38,932 nucleotides of DNA, from contig JASEFR010000011.1 in the NCBI GenBank assembly GCA_030019025.1, forward strand, positions 15,339 through 54,270, written 5' to 3'. Position 1 is the first letter of the stretch, and every line of letters begins with the position of its first letter. Positions 14,537 through 23,086 of this stretch are shown here, in pieces. The notes below the pieces were generated by a model. It was given only the letters and a program-made list of their open reading frames with translations. It did no database searches and had not been told where the DNA came from. The stretch is from a bacterium. GTDB lineage: Bacteria; Hydrothermota; Hydrothermia; UBA1063. The translations under genes and the position numbers were made by a program.

Positions 14537-14986
14537 ATGAAAACGGTTTTTGAAATTTCTGCAGGGGGAGTAGTTTACAAAAGAGATGAAAAAGGTTATT
14601 CATTCCTCCTCATTGCAGTTAAAGATGGTAAAGTCTGGACTTTACCTAAGGGTTTAGTAGAAAAGGGGGAAAAGCCCGAAAGTGCTGCTTTAAGGGAGAT
14701 CAGGGAAGAAACTGGAATTTTAGGGCGAATTGAAACCTTTCTCGATAAGATCGAGTTATGGTTTATTCAAAAAGAAAATGGAGAACCGACAAGACACCAC
14801 AAAATAGTCTATCATTACCTTGTAGAATATATAGAAGGTGATATAACCCAACACGACTTCGAGGTGAACGAGGTGAAATGGTTTACCCCTGAAGAAGCAT
14901 TGAAAATTTGCAATTACCAAAAGGATAGAGAAATTATAAAAAAGGCAATAGAATATTTGAGGTCAAAAGATGCTGGAAACACCTGA
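14537..14986 (+). CDS. Nudix hydrolase
   Basis: Nudix enzymes hydrolyse nucleoside diphosphates linked to another group. The 149-residue protein carries a complete Nudix box at about residues 35-57: G-x5-E-x7-REIREETG. The N-terminal SAGGVVYKR and the later HKIVYHYLVEY resemble the diadenosine-polyphosphate hydrolase branch, but substrate cannot be fixed. Its 3' end overlaps the histidine kinase start by 17 bases, so the two are coupled. The transcript appears leaderless. Confidence 0.92.
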   Translation: MKTVFEISAGGVVYKRDEKGYSFLLIAVKDGKVWTLPKGLVEKGEKPESAALREIREETGILGRIETFLDKIELWFIQKENGEPTRHHKIVYHYLVEYIEGDITQHDFEVNEVKWFTPEEALKICNYQKDREIIKKAIEYLRSKDAGNT

Positions 14987-16298
14987 TTTACTCAGGACCG
15001 TAAATACTTTAGCCAGTGTTCTTGAAGAGTCCACAGATTTAAACGAGATTCTCTTTGCAACCCTCACCGCCATAACATCAGGTGAAAGTTTCGGATTTAA
15101 CAGGGCTTTCGTGATGCTATTTGAAAACGATGTTTTGAAACCAGTATTTGCCCTTGGCCCTAAAGACAGAGGAGATGCAGAGCTAATTTGGAAGGAACTT
15201 ATAGAAAAGAAATATACATTGGACGATTTGATACGAGGATACTCAATTGAAAAGTTCAAAAAAGAATGGGAAAAATTGAAACCCTTCTTTGAAAACATTA
15301 CCATTACGAGAGAAGAACTCATTAAAGAGAATTCCGAAATTGAAAGAGCCTTGACCGAGAGAAAGGCGCGTAGTTTTCGCATTGACAATCCTGAACTTCT
15401 TGAATACCGAAAATTTAAAGAGCTTGGAGCAAAGGAATTCGCAGTCGCACCAATCGTCACATTAAAGAAGGAATTAGGAGTTATAATTGCAGACAATTTT
15501 CTAACGGAAACCCCCATAAATAGAAGCAAACTCATGGCCTTAGAAACCTTCGTAGCCCAGGCATCGATGGCTATTTCAAGGGCCCTTCTCTTTAAGCAAT
15601 TGGAGGAAAAAGACAAATTGATCCTTGAGTTACAGAAAAAAGCAATCTACCAAGAGCTGATTTTCCAGCTCAGCCACGAGATTAAAAATCCACTTACGGT
15701 CCTTGGAGGTGTGGCAGCAATCTTGAAAGAAGAAATTGGGCCAGAGCATCCACTCAGAATTTACGTAGACGCTATAATAAGCAATGTTACCAAAATGGAG
15801 AATATTCTCAAACAGACCATTGAAGGGCTAAAATCTCAAATTGATACAAAAAGGGAAAGAACAAATTTAAACGACTTAATCAACTCCAAACTAAATGAAC
15901 TCAGCGGACTTTTCAAAGCTCATAAAGTTGAAGTCGAATTCAAGCCTTTAATCGAAGTTCCTGACCTTCTTTTGCCCAAGGATCATCTATCGGAAGTGTT
16001 GGAGTATATAATTTTTAACGCGGTAGAAGCAATGCCAAGCGGAGGAAAACTTGAAATATGGCTGGAACGGGAAAATAGCGGAGTATCGATATACATCAAA
16101 GACTACGGTGTAGGCATTCCTCCCGAGGTCCTTCCCAGAATTTTTGATCCCTTTTTTAGTACAAAGAAAGAGGGATATGGGCTTGGGCTCTATAATGCAA
16201 AACAGATACTACTGGGACTCGGGGGGGATATCGATTGCCAATCGGAAGTAGGAAAGGGAACAACCTTTCGCATATTTATACCAATCCCCGTCCCCTGA
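14970..16298 (+). CDS. Cytosolic sensor histidine kinase (GAF-like sensor, HisKA, HATPase)
   Basis: The 442-residue protein has no membrane segment. An N-terminal region with GAF-like character (about 1-205) is followed by a coiled-coil linker, the phospho-acceptor H236 in LSHEIKNPLTVLGG, the N-box IIFNAVEAMPSGG, the G1 box DYGVGIP, the F-box FDPFFSTKKEG, and the G2 box YGLGLYNAKQ. All catalytic boxes are intact. No response regulator is adjacent, so it is an orphan whose partner is elsewhere. The start sits inside the Nudix gene, suggesting the enzyme and sensor answer the same need. Confidence 0.92.
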   Translation: MLETPDLLRTVNTLASVLEESTDLNEILFATLTAITSGESFGFNRAFVMLFENDVLKPVFALGPKDRGDAELIWKELIEKKYTLDDLIRGYSIEKFKKEWEKLKPFFENITITREELIKENSEIERALTERKARSFRIDNPELLEYRKFKELGAKEFAVAPIVTLKKELGVIIADNFLTETPINRSKLMALETFVAQASMAISRALLFKQLEEKDKLILELQKKAIYQELIFQLSHEIKNPLTVLGGVAAILKEEIGPEHPLRIYVDAIISNVTKMENILKQTIEGLKSQIDTKRERTNLNDLINSKLNELSGLFKAHKVEVEFKPLIEVPDLLLPKDHLSEVLEYIIFNAVEAMPSGGKLEIWLERENSGVSIYIKDYGVGIPPEVLPRIFDPFFSTKKEGYGLGLYNAKQILLGLGGDIDCQSEVGKGTTFRIFIPIPVP

Positions 16299-16302
16299 TT
16301 TT

Positions 16303-16319
16303 TTTAAGCGAGGCTTAAA
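16303..16319. repeat. 7-bp inverted repeat before the formiminotransferase gene
   Basis: TTTAAGC (16303-16309) and GCTTAAA (16313-16319) are perfect reverse complements around GAG. The element ends 3 bases before a perfect TATAAT (16323-16328), in the place of a -35 region; no clear -35 box is present. It could be an operator or activator site, or a weak stem after the kinase gene. Confidence 0.4.
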
Positions 16320-16347
16320 TATTATAATTTACCATAGGGAGGAGTGA

Positions 16348-18006
16348 ATGAAGAGGATAATTGAGTGTGTTCCAAATTTTTCTGAAGGAAGGGACCCATC
16401 AGTGATAAACGCTATTTCGAAAGAAATTGAAAGTGTGTCCGGAGTAAAATTGCTGGACGTTGATCCAGGATATGCCGCAAATAGGACTGTTTTCACCTTT
16501 GCTGGTGAGCCTGAAGCAGTTAAACTCGCCGCAATGAAGGCAATTAAGAAAGCCACAGAACTCATTGATATGACCAAACACAAAGGAGAACATCCGAGAA
16601 TCGGAGCCTGTGATGTCGTACCCTTTGTACCCATAAGCGGAGTAACAATGGAAGAATGTGTTCAAATCGCACATGAAGTTGGTAAATGGGTCGCTGAAGA
16701 ATTGAACGTGCCCGTTTACATGTACGAAGAAGCAGCAACCAAACCAGAAAGAAAAAGTTTACCTAACATTAGAAAAGGAGAATATGAAGGGCTTCCAGAA
16801 AAACTGATGGATCCAGAGTGGCACCCGGATTATGGAAAGCCTGAATTTAATCCAAAATCCGGTGCATACGTTATAGGAGCAAGAGAGTTTTTAATTGCCT
16901 ACAATGTCAATTTAAATACCAAAGACAAAAAGCTTGCCAATAAAATTGCGAAACGAATCAGGGAAACAGGTTACACCGTTAAGGACGAGAACGGAGAAAC
17001 GAAACAAATTCCCGGTCTCTTGCAATACGTCAGAGCAATTGGCTGGTACATTGACGAATACGGCATCGCTCAGATTTCCATAAATTTGACAAATTACAAA
17101 AAAACCCCTCTTTGGAAAGTTTTTGAAACTTGCATAGAAGAGGCACAAAAAGAGGGGCTTCGGGTTACAGGAAGTGAAATAGTTGGACTGGTCCCGAAAG
17201 AAGCACTTTTAGAAACAGGAAGGTACTATTTAAAGAAACAGGGGAAAAACACGGGTATTCCTGAGAAGGAAATCATACACATAGCAATAAAATCTCTCGG
17301 GCTAAACGATGTAGCCAGATTTGAGCCAGAGAAAAAAATAATAGAATACTTGCTTGAAAACCCTGAAGAATCAAAACTCCAGAACATGTCACTCATAGAT
17401 TTCACCAATGAACTTTCTACTGACTCTCCAGCACCCGGTGGCGGAAGTGTCTCGGCACTATCGGGCGCCCTTTCTGCTGCCCTTACTTCAATGGTTGCAA
17501 ACCTTACTCATGGGAAGAAAGGATATGAGGACGTAAAGGACCTCATGGAAGAAGTATCTATTGAAGCCCAGGCGTTAAAAGATACTCTATTAAAAATTAT
17601 CGACGAAGATACCCAGGCCTTCAACAAAGTAATGTCTGCCTATTCACTGCCAAAGAAAACTGAAGAAGAAATCAGAATAAGGGAAGAGGCTATTGAAAAG
17701 GCCAATCAAGAAGCCACTTTAGTACCGTTGAAAGTTACGGAATTGAGCGAAAAGCTCGTAGAAATTGCGCAAAAAGTTGCAGAAAAGGGGAACAAGAACG
17801 CTCTGAGCGACGCTGGATGCGCGCTGATACAGGCAAGGAGTGCCTGTGAAGGAGCATACCTTAACATAACAATAAACTTGAAAAATCTAAAGGATGAAAC
17901 CTTTAAAAAAGAAGTCCGTGAAAAAGCAGAAAAAATACTTAGCAGAGTGAGGAAGGTAGTTGAAGAAAACCTGAAAAAGGTTGAAGAAAGTCTGAAAGCG
18001 GAGTAG
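16348..18006 (+). CDS. Bifunctional glutamate formimidoyltransferase / formiminotetrahydrofolate cyclodeaminase
   Basis: This fused enzyme passes the formimino group of N-formiminoglutamate (from histidine degradation) to tetrahydrofolate and then deaminates it to methenyl-THF, feeding one-carbon metabolism. Its 552 residues are close to the 541 of mammalian FTCD. The N-terminal half has CVPNFSEGRD and KHKGEHPRIGACD with the active-site histidine at position 82, as in the mammalian enzyme. The C-terminal domain starts at about residue 345 and shows SPAPGGGSVSALSGAL. A GGGAGGAG site precedes the ATG. In many bacteria these are two genes. No other histidine-degradation gene is in the window, so the formiminoglutamate source is elsewhere. 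Confidence 0.95.
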   Translation: MKRIIECVPNFSEGRDPSVINAISKEIESVSGVKLLDVDPGYAANRTVFTFAGEPEAVKLAAMKAIKKATELIDMTKHKGEHPRIGACDVVPFVPISGVTMEECVQIAHEVGKWVAEELNVPVYMYEEAATKPERKSLPNIRKGEYEGLPEKLMDPEWHPDYGKPEFNPKSGAYVIGAREFLIAYNVNLNTKDKKLANKIAKRIRETGYTVKDENGETKQIPGLLQYVRAIGWYIDEYGIAQISINLTNYKKTPLWKVFETCIEEAQKEGLRVTGSEIVGLVPKEALLETGRYYLKKQGKNTGIPEKEIIHIAIKSLGLNDVARFEPEKKIIEYLLENPEESKLQNMSLIDFTNELSTDSPAPGGGSVSALSGALSAALTSMVANLTHGKKGYEDVKDLMEEVSIEAQALKDTLLKIIDEDTQAFNKVMSAYSLPKKTEEEIRIREEAIEKANQEATLVPLKVTELSEKLVEIAQKVAEKGNKNALSDAGCALIQARSACEGAYLNITINLKNLKDETFKKEVREKAEKILSRVRKVVEENLKKVEESLKAE

Positions 18007-18045
18007 CGAAGAAAATTTCGCACTTCTACGAAATAAAAATCGAGC

Positions 18046-18074
18046 TTGTCTTTTCTTTTGTAGTCTGATAGAAT
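18046..18074 (+). promoter_or_regulatory. radC promoter, near-leaderless
   Basis: TTGTCT (18046-18051), 17 bases and TAGAAT (18069-18074) are followed after 8 bases by the ATG at 18083, with no Shine-Dalgarno between. Confidence 0.5.
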
Positions 18075-18082
18075 TTTACTCG

Positions 18083-18748
18083 ATGAAAATAAAAGAACTT
18101 CCCCTGGAGGCAAGGCCCAGAGAGAAATTAATGCTACTCGGCGCCTCATCCCTTAAAAATTACGAGCTCCTTGCCTGCGTTCTTGGGAAGGGTACAGTAA
18201 AAGAAGATGTTATTTCCCTGTCAAAGAGAATTATAGAGCAATATGGTAACAGCCTGTTTTTGCAGAATTTCAAAGTGGCGGATCTCCAGGAATTATTTGA
18301 AATAGGTTTCGTTCAGGCCTGTCAGATAACCGCCATGGTAGAGCTCTCAAGACGCCTATTTAAGGAAAAATCCGCAAATCAATTCTTGAAGCCACAGGAC
18401 GTATTTGAATACTGTAAAAACATGCAATTTTTGAAGAAGGAACATTTGAGAGGACTATTCCTTGACGTTAAAAATAAACTTCTAAGAGATGAATTGATAT
18501 CAATCGGTACCGTAGATAAAACCCTATCCCATCCCCGTGAAATATTTCGTCCCGCCTTTGAGATTTCTGCAGTCTCCTTTATTCTTGTTCACAATCACCC
18601 TTCAGGCGACCCCACCCCCTCGGTAGAAGATGTTGAATTTACAAGGAAAATAAAAGAAATAGCTGAAATCATGGAAATTGATTTTCTCGACCACATCATC
18701 ATAGGTGATAACGCCTTCGTGAGTTTAAAAGAGCTTCTCAAATTCTAA
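18083..18748 (+). CDS. radC: RadC-family JAMM/MPN+ protein
   Basis: The 221-residue protein has the N-terminal RadC helical region (LPLEARPREKLMLLGASSLKNYELLA) and a C-terminal JAMM metalloprotease-like domain. The metal motif is HNHPSGDPTPSVEDVEF, and the family segment ISIGTVDKTLSHPREIFRPA is also present. Family length is about 220-230. The molecular role of RadC is unsettled; the old DNA-repair assignment in E. coli was withdrawn. It is a single gene here. Confidence 0.93.
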   Translation: MKIKELPLEARPREKLMLLGASSLKNYELLACVLGKGTVKEDVISLSKRIIEQYGNSLFLQNFKVADLQELFEIGFVQACQITAMVELSRRLFKEKSANQFLKPQDVFEYCKNMQFLKKEHLRGLFLDVKNKLLRDELISIGTVDKTLSHPREIFRPAFEISAVSFILVHNHPSGDPTPSVEDVEFTRKIKEIAEIMEIDFLDHIIIGDNAFVSLKELLKF

Positions 18749-18776
18749 GATAAGACCCTTGACAAGCCTTAAAACT

Positions 18777-18805
18777 TTGTAAATTCATGCTTTAGATTTT
18801 AAAAT
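18777..18805 (+). promoter_or_regulatory. Promoter of the HIT/riboflavin gene run, leaderless
   Basis: TTGTAA (18777-18782), 17 bases and TAAAAT (18800-18805) end 6 bases before the ATG at 18812, with no Shine-Dalgarno. A perfect TTGACA at 18759-18764 could be an alternative -35 for a TAAATT at 18780-18785. Confidence 0.5.
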
Positions 18806-18811
18806 TTCACT

Positions 18812-19279
18812 ATGAAGAGAATCTGGGCACCATGGCGGATAGAATATATAAAGGTTGCCAACCAAACCAAAGGATGCATCTTTTGCGAGAGAAAACAATT
18901 TGTTCTAAAAGAAACGCAAAATGCTTTTGCAATGTTAAATCTCTTTCCTTACAATCCTGGGCACTTTATGGTCGCTCCAAAACGGCATATTAAGGAAACA
19001 ACCGAATTAACTCCAGAAGAATTAAAGGAGATCTTTGAACTGATAAACCATGGTATTGAAGCGTTGAAAAAAGAAGCCAATCCTGATGGCTTTAACATTG
19101 GCGTAAACATCGGAAAGGTTGCCGGTGCGGGATTTGAAGGGCACCTTCACTTCCACGTCGTTCCAAGGTGGAACGGCGACACAAACTTCATGCCCGTAAT
19201 CGGAGAAGTGAGAGTCGTACCTGAGGGCATAGAAAAAACCTTTGAAAAACTTAAAAAATATTTTGAAAGAGAGGAATAA
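18812..19279 (+). CDS. HIT-family nucleotide hydrolase/phosphorylase
   Basis: HIT proteins act on nucleotide phosphates such as Ap4A or AMP-amidates. The 155-residue protein has the active-site histidine triad HLHFHVV (about residues 110-116) and an N-terminal C-x2-C pair (CIFCERK) consistent with a zinc site. The N-terminal MKRIWAPWRIEYI is typical of the Ap4A-phosphorylase-like branch. It lies 2 bases upstream of ribBA, so they share a transcript. Confidence 0.92.
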   Translation: MKRIWAPWRIEYIKVANQTKGCIFCERKQFVLKETQNAFAMLNLFPYNPGHFMVAPKRHIKETTELTPEELKEIFELINHGIEALKKEANPDGFNIGVNIGKVAGAGFEGHLHFHVVPRWNGDTNFMPVIGEVRVVPEGIEKTFEKLKKYFEREE

Positions 19280-19281
19280 AA

Positions 19282-20502
19282 ATGCCTTTTTCCACCGTTG
19301 AAGAAGCCATTGAAGATATTCGAAATGGTAAAATTGTAATCGTTGTAGATGACGAAGATAGGGAAAATGAAGGCGATTTCGTGGTAGCAGCAGAAAGGGT
19401 CACGCCGGAACACATCAACTTCATGACAAAGGAAGGAAGGGGACTCGTCTGCCTGGCTTTACCGGAAGACCGATTCCACGAGCTGGAATTGGACCTCCCT
19501 ATTTCCAACACCTCAAAACATGGAACCAATTTTGGAATCCCAATAGATGCTAAAGAGGGAACCACGACGGGGACTTCGGCTTTTGACAGGGCATTGACCA
19601 TCAGATTTGCTATTGACAAAACTAAAAAGGCCGATGACTTCGCAAAACCTGGACATGTATATACATTGATGGCAAAAAATGGCGGAGTTTTGAGGAGGGC
19701 AGGACATACAGAGGCTTCCGTAGATCTGGCAAGGCTTGCAGGCCTCTACCCTGCTGGTGTGATTTGTGAAATCATGGATGAAGACGGCAGTATGATGAGG
19801 CTTCCGAAACTGGAAAAACTTGCTGAAAAGTTTAATCTGAAAATCATAATGGTCAAGGACATTATAGCCTACCGAATGAAACATGAAAAACTCATAGAGA
19901 AGATTGCGGAGGCTGATTTGCCAACAAAATGGGGCCACTTTCGCATCGTTGGCTACAAAGACAAACTCACAGGGGAAGTCCATGTTGCCCTGGTAAAGGG
20001 GGACGTTAAGCAAAAAGACAATGTACTCGTAAGGGTCCATTCAGAGTGCCTAACTGGTGATGTCTTTGGTTCTTACCGATGCGATTGTGGAGATCAGCTA
20101 CATAAGGCTATGGAAATGATCAACAGAGAAGGAACCGGTGTTCTACTTTATATGAGGCAGGAGGGAAGAGGGATCGGTCTTGAAAACAAGATAAAAGCCT
20201 ATCACCTTCAGGATGAGGGATATGACACCGTTGAAGCCAATGAAAGGTTAGGACTACCCGCGGATTTAAGGGATTATGGAATAGGCGCACAGATACTAGT
20301 AGATCTCGGGCTCAAAAACATAAGACTGATGACAAATAACCCTAAAAAAATTGTGGGACTTGAGGGCTTCGGGCTAAAGGTTGTAGAAAGAGTTCCCATC
20401 GTGGTGAGCCCAAGGCCCGAAAACCTAAGATATTTAAAAGTAAAGAAGGAAAAATTGGGTCACCTCTTCGACGAATCAGATCTTGAAATAACGGGCGAAT
20501 AA
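19282..20502 (+). CDS. ribBA: Bifunctional DHBP synthase / GTP cyclohydrolase II
   Basis: The N-terminal half makes 3,4-dihydroxy-2-butanone 4-phosphate from ribulose 5-phosphate. The C-terminal half opens GTP, the first step of the pyrimidine branch of riboflavin synthesis. The 406-residue protein has DDEDRENEGDFV (metal/substrate site, about residues 24-35), a join near residue 205, and in the second domain the zinc cysteines in SECLTGDVFGSYRCDCGDQ. The GTP-site block MRQEGRGIGLENK follows. Length is normal for the fusion. It is followed by ribH; ribD and riboflavin synthase are not here. Confidence 0.97.
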   Translation: MPFSTVEEAIEDIRNGKIVIVVDDEDRENEGDFVVAAERVTPEHINFMTKEGRGLVCLALPEDRFHELELDLPISNTSKHGTNFGIPIDAKEGTTTGTSAFDRALTIRFAIDKTKKADDFAKPGHVYTLMAKNGGVLRRAGHTEASVDLARLAGLYPAGVICEIMDEDGSMMRLPKLEKLAEKFNLKIIMVKDIIAYRMKHEKLIEKIAEADLPTKWGHFRIVGYKDKLTGEVHVALVKGDVKQKDNVLVRVHSECLTGDVFGSYRCDCGDQLHKAMEMINREGTGVLLYMRQEGRGIGLENKIKAYHLQDEGYDTVEANERLGLPADLRDYGIGAQILVDLGLKNIRLMTNNPKKIVGLEGFGLKVVERVPIVVSPRPENLRYLKVKKEKLGHLFDESDLEITGE

Positions 20503-20534
20503 CATAAAAATTTGTAGTAAAAGGAGAGAAAAAT

Positions 20535-20999
20535 ATGGAATACATAGGGGAAATTTCAGGGAAGGGCAAAAAAGTGGCCATTGTAGTTTCAAGATTCAAC
20601 GAATTTGTAACGGAGAGGCTTGTCAAAGAAGCAGTCGAAGAATTTATACAGCATGGTGTTGAAAAGAACGATATTGATATTTACAAAGTACCCGGTTCCT
20701 TTGAAATTCCCGTCGTAATAAAGAGACTACTGGAAAAGAAAAAATACCACGGGATACTGGCTCTTGGTGCGGTTATAAGAGGTGACACACCCCACTTTGA
20801 GTACATCGCCGGGGAAGTCACAAGGGGAATCGGAAGGCTTACCCTTGATTATGGGATACCCATTGTATTCGGAATCATTACTGCCGATACCATGGACGAC
20901 GCCATTGAGAGAGCAGGAGGAAAGAAAGGAAACAAAGGCAGGGATTCTGCAAGGGCACTCCTTGAAACCCTTGGGCTCTTAGAGAAAGCACAGCTTTAA
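20535..20999 (+). CDS. ribH: 6,7-dimethyl-8-ribityllumazine synthase
   Basis: The enzyme condenses DHBP with the ribityl-amino-pyrimidine to form lumazine. The 154-residue protein shows VSRFNEFVTERL, VPGSFEIPVV, LGAVIRGDTPHFEYI with the catalytic histidine, and the GRDSARALLE tail. AAGGAGAG precedes the ATG. Its TAA stop overlaps the next ATG by one base. Confidence 0.97.
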   Translation: MEYIGEISGKGKKVAIVVSRFNEFVTERLVKEAVEEFIQHGVEKNDIDIYKVPGSFEIPVVIKRLLEKKKYHGILALGAVIRGDTPHFEYIAGEVTRGIGRLTLDYGIPIVFGIITADTMDDAIERAGGKKGNKGRDSARALLETLGLLEKAQL

Positions 21000-21760
21000 T
21001 GATAAAGGACGGAGATTTTTTAATTCTCTATGGTGGGCGAAAAGCCCATTACTTTCTACAATACAAGCCGGGTTTAAAATTTTCCTCGCACCTCGGTGAA
21101 ATTCTCTTAAAAGAGGAGCTCAATTACGGTGATGTGATAGAGTCTCACACCGGTCATAAATTTTTAGTCTTGAAGCCCTCTACTTCGGATTTTCTGCTGA
21201 ACATCAGAAGAAAAACCACTATAATGTATCCCAAAGACATAGGTTATTTAATCCTTGAAACAGGCCTCAGAGACGGTTCAATAGTTGCAGAAGTGGGTTC
21301 TGGCTCGGGAGGTCTCACCTTTGTTCTCGCCAGCATTGTTGGAGAGAGGGGGAAAGTTTACTCCTTTGAAAGAAGAGAAGACTTTCACAACCTTGCCAAG
21401 GAAAACCTCGAAAGATATGGTCTTTCTGACAGAGTAGTCTTTATTCTAAGAGATGTAGCACGAGAGGGATTTGGCGTGCAAGACCTGGATATCATCTTTG
21501 TTGATGTACCCGAACCATGGGAAATTGTAAGGTGGGCAAGGGAATCCCTAAAAGGAGGTGGATTCTGGGCTTCCCTTTCACCCAATGTTGAACAGGTTCA
21601 AAAAACGGTCTTTGAGCTCTCCAGACAAAACTTCGCACTAATAAAAACTGTTGAAATTCTGGAAAGAGAAATCCTCGTAAGGGATGTGGGAACGAGGCCA
21701 AAGGAGAGAATGATCTCCCATACAGGCTATCTTACGGTGGCAAGGAAAGTTAATCTCTGA
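20999..21760 (+). CDS. trmI: tRNA (adenine-58-N1)-methyltransferase
   Basis: TrmI makes m1A58 in the tRNA T-loop, a modification that stabilises tRNA, notably in thermophiles. The 253-residue protein has an N-terminal barrel-like region (about 1-80), the SAM-binding motif VAEVGSGSGGLTFVLA (about residues 98-113), SFERREDFHNLAKENLERY, and the catalytic-region LDIIFVDVPEPW. It overlaps the ribH stop codon by 1 base, so it is part of the riboflavin operon; the link is probably co-expression only. Confidence 0.92.
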   Translation: MIKDGDFLILYGGRKAHYFLQYKPGLKFSSHLGEILLKEELNYGDVIESHTGHKFLVLKPSTSDFLLNIRRKTTIMYPKDIGYLILETGLRDGSIVAEVGSGSGGLTFVLASIVGERGKVYSFERREDFHNLAKENLERYGLSDRVVFILRDVAREGFGVQDLDIIFVDVPEPWEIVRWARESLKGGGFWASLSPNVEQVQKTVFELSRQNFALIKTVEILEREILVRDVGTRPKERMISHTGYLTVARKVNL

Positions 21761-21833
21761 AAATTTAACAAGAAGCCCCTTCTCATTTTTGTCTCCTTCT
21801 CTCACGACTTATAATTCACAAGGAAGTGCTTTA

Positions 21834-22424
21834 ATGAGGATTGTTCTTTTTTATTGTTTAATTTTTCTGCAAACTCCCGACTATTTAAGAAGAGAAGCAC
21901 AAGTTGACCTGAATGGTGACGGGTTTCTTGATTTGGTAAATTTAACCAACACATACGCCGAAGGGGAATTCACACTAAACATTAAAAATCTACAGTTTTA
22001 CGGTGAATTGTGTGACTCTGTAAAAGGCAACACGATAAAACCTCTCAGGAAACTGAGCCGGTGGCCCCACTTTTCAGGTAACGGAATAATTTATATAGAC
22101 GACTGGATGGGATTATGGAAAAAACGCGAAAAATATGTACTTAATCAGCGGACAGAAGAGCTTGAAAGGGTTCCTCAGGAATTTTACTATGTGGGAGCAG
22201 AGGCACCGTTAACAAAATCTTTTCCCATTTACAGAACCCGAGAAAATAATAAAGTTGTTGCATACTTAAGAGAAAAAAGCAATATCTTTATAATCTTCTG
22301 TGAACCTAAAGATTCAAACCTTTTTAAACACCAGTATCTGATAAAATCAAAGTCGGGTCTTCTCGGATGGGCAAGCCTTGAATCTTTTGAATATAAGGTG
22401 GAAGGCCTACTTTGGCCAGACTGA
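21834..22424 (+). CDS. Hypothetical exported protein with a calcium-like DxNxDGxxD motif and SH3-like C-terminus
   Basis: I choose the ATG at 21834, preceded by AAGGAAG, giving 196 residues, over a longer in-frame start at 21789. The N-terminus (MRIVLFYCLIFLQ) looks like a signal or anchor. DLNGDGFLDLV (about residues 24-34) resembles an FG-GAP/VCBS or EF-hand-type calcium loop. The C-terminal 70 residues (FPIYRTRE, then SGLLGWASLE) resemble a bacterial SH3 fold. I do not recognise the family. It is 15 bases upstream of another envelope-type hypothetical gene. Confidence 0.6.
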   Translation: MRIVLFYCLIFLQTPDYLRREAQVDLNGDGFLDLVNLTNTYAEGEFTLNIKNLQFYGELCDSVKGNTIKPLRKLSRWPHFSGNGIIYIDDWMGLWKKREKYVLNQRTEELERVPQEFYYVGAEAPLTKSFPIYRTRENNKVVAYLREKSNIFIIFCEPKDSNLFKHQYLIKSKSGLLGWASLESFEYKVEGLLWPD

Positions 22425-22439
22425 TAAAAAGGAGGAGTT

Positions 22440-23039
22440 ATGCTAAAAATTTTCATTTTAACACTGCTATTTGAGGTAAGAATTGACACCGTTACCGTAA
22501 AAACTCCAAAGGGAGAGGCGCCCGTAAGAATCTCTCCGGAAAAGGCAGAGATCCTTAAGATACCTCATGTAGAACAAGAGCTTATTTTGAGATTAATAAA
22601 AGAAGACCTCCGAATCCTTCAGAAAAACTACATTACGAGGATACCCGGGGAATTGGCGAGACAACAGGCTACTGCACTCATTTTTGAGTTAGAAGATCTT
22701 GTAAATGTCCTTTACCTTTACACAATGGAATTCCAGCAAGAATTGGCAATACCTGAACCCATGGATGAAAATCGTTTTCAAAAACTTTTAGAACAAATTG
22801 GTAGAGAATGGAACACGCAAAACCGTCTTGCCATCCTTGAGATAGCTGCTAAAAACAATTACTTTACTACGGAACAGATTGTTCGTATCATGAAAATCTT
22901 TTTCCGCGATGATGATAGAATAGAAGTCGTAAAAATTACTATGCAGAAGATTATTGACCAGGAGAACCTCCACTTGCTTCTGAATGAGTTAACCTTTTCC
23001 AGCTCCAAGGAAGAGCTGAGAAAAATTCTGCAAAATTAG
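22440..23039 (+). CDS. Hypothetical protein with DUF4476-like C-terminal domain
   Basis: The 199-residue product has a short hydrophobic N-terminus, a middle helical region, and a C-terminal part (about residues 105-198: FQKLLEQIG, NYFTTEQIVRIMKIFFRDDDRIEVVK, ENLHLLLNELTFSSSKEEL). This resembles DUF4476, an uncharacterised domain found in exported proteins. GGAGG precedes the ATG. It probably forms an operon with the preceding hypothetical gene. Function unknown. Confidence 0.62.
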   Translation: MLKIFILTLLFEVRIDTVTVKTPKGEAPVRISPEKAEILKIPHVEQELILRLIKEDLRILQKNYITRIPGELARQQATALIFELEDLVNVLYLYTMEFQQELAIPEPMDENRFQKLLEQIGREWNTQNRLAILEIAAKNNYFTTEQIVRIMKIFFRDDDRIEVVKITMQKIIDQENLHLLLNELTFSSSKEELRKILQN

Positions 23040-23086
23040 AAACTAAATTTCAAACCGAGCTTATGTCGTAAGGTCTGAGCTTTTTT

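Noticed and set aside
18006-18020. GCGAA/TTCGC stem after the formiminotransferase gene as terminator
   Set aside because: Only 5 bp and no T-run directly after it.
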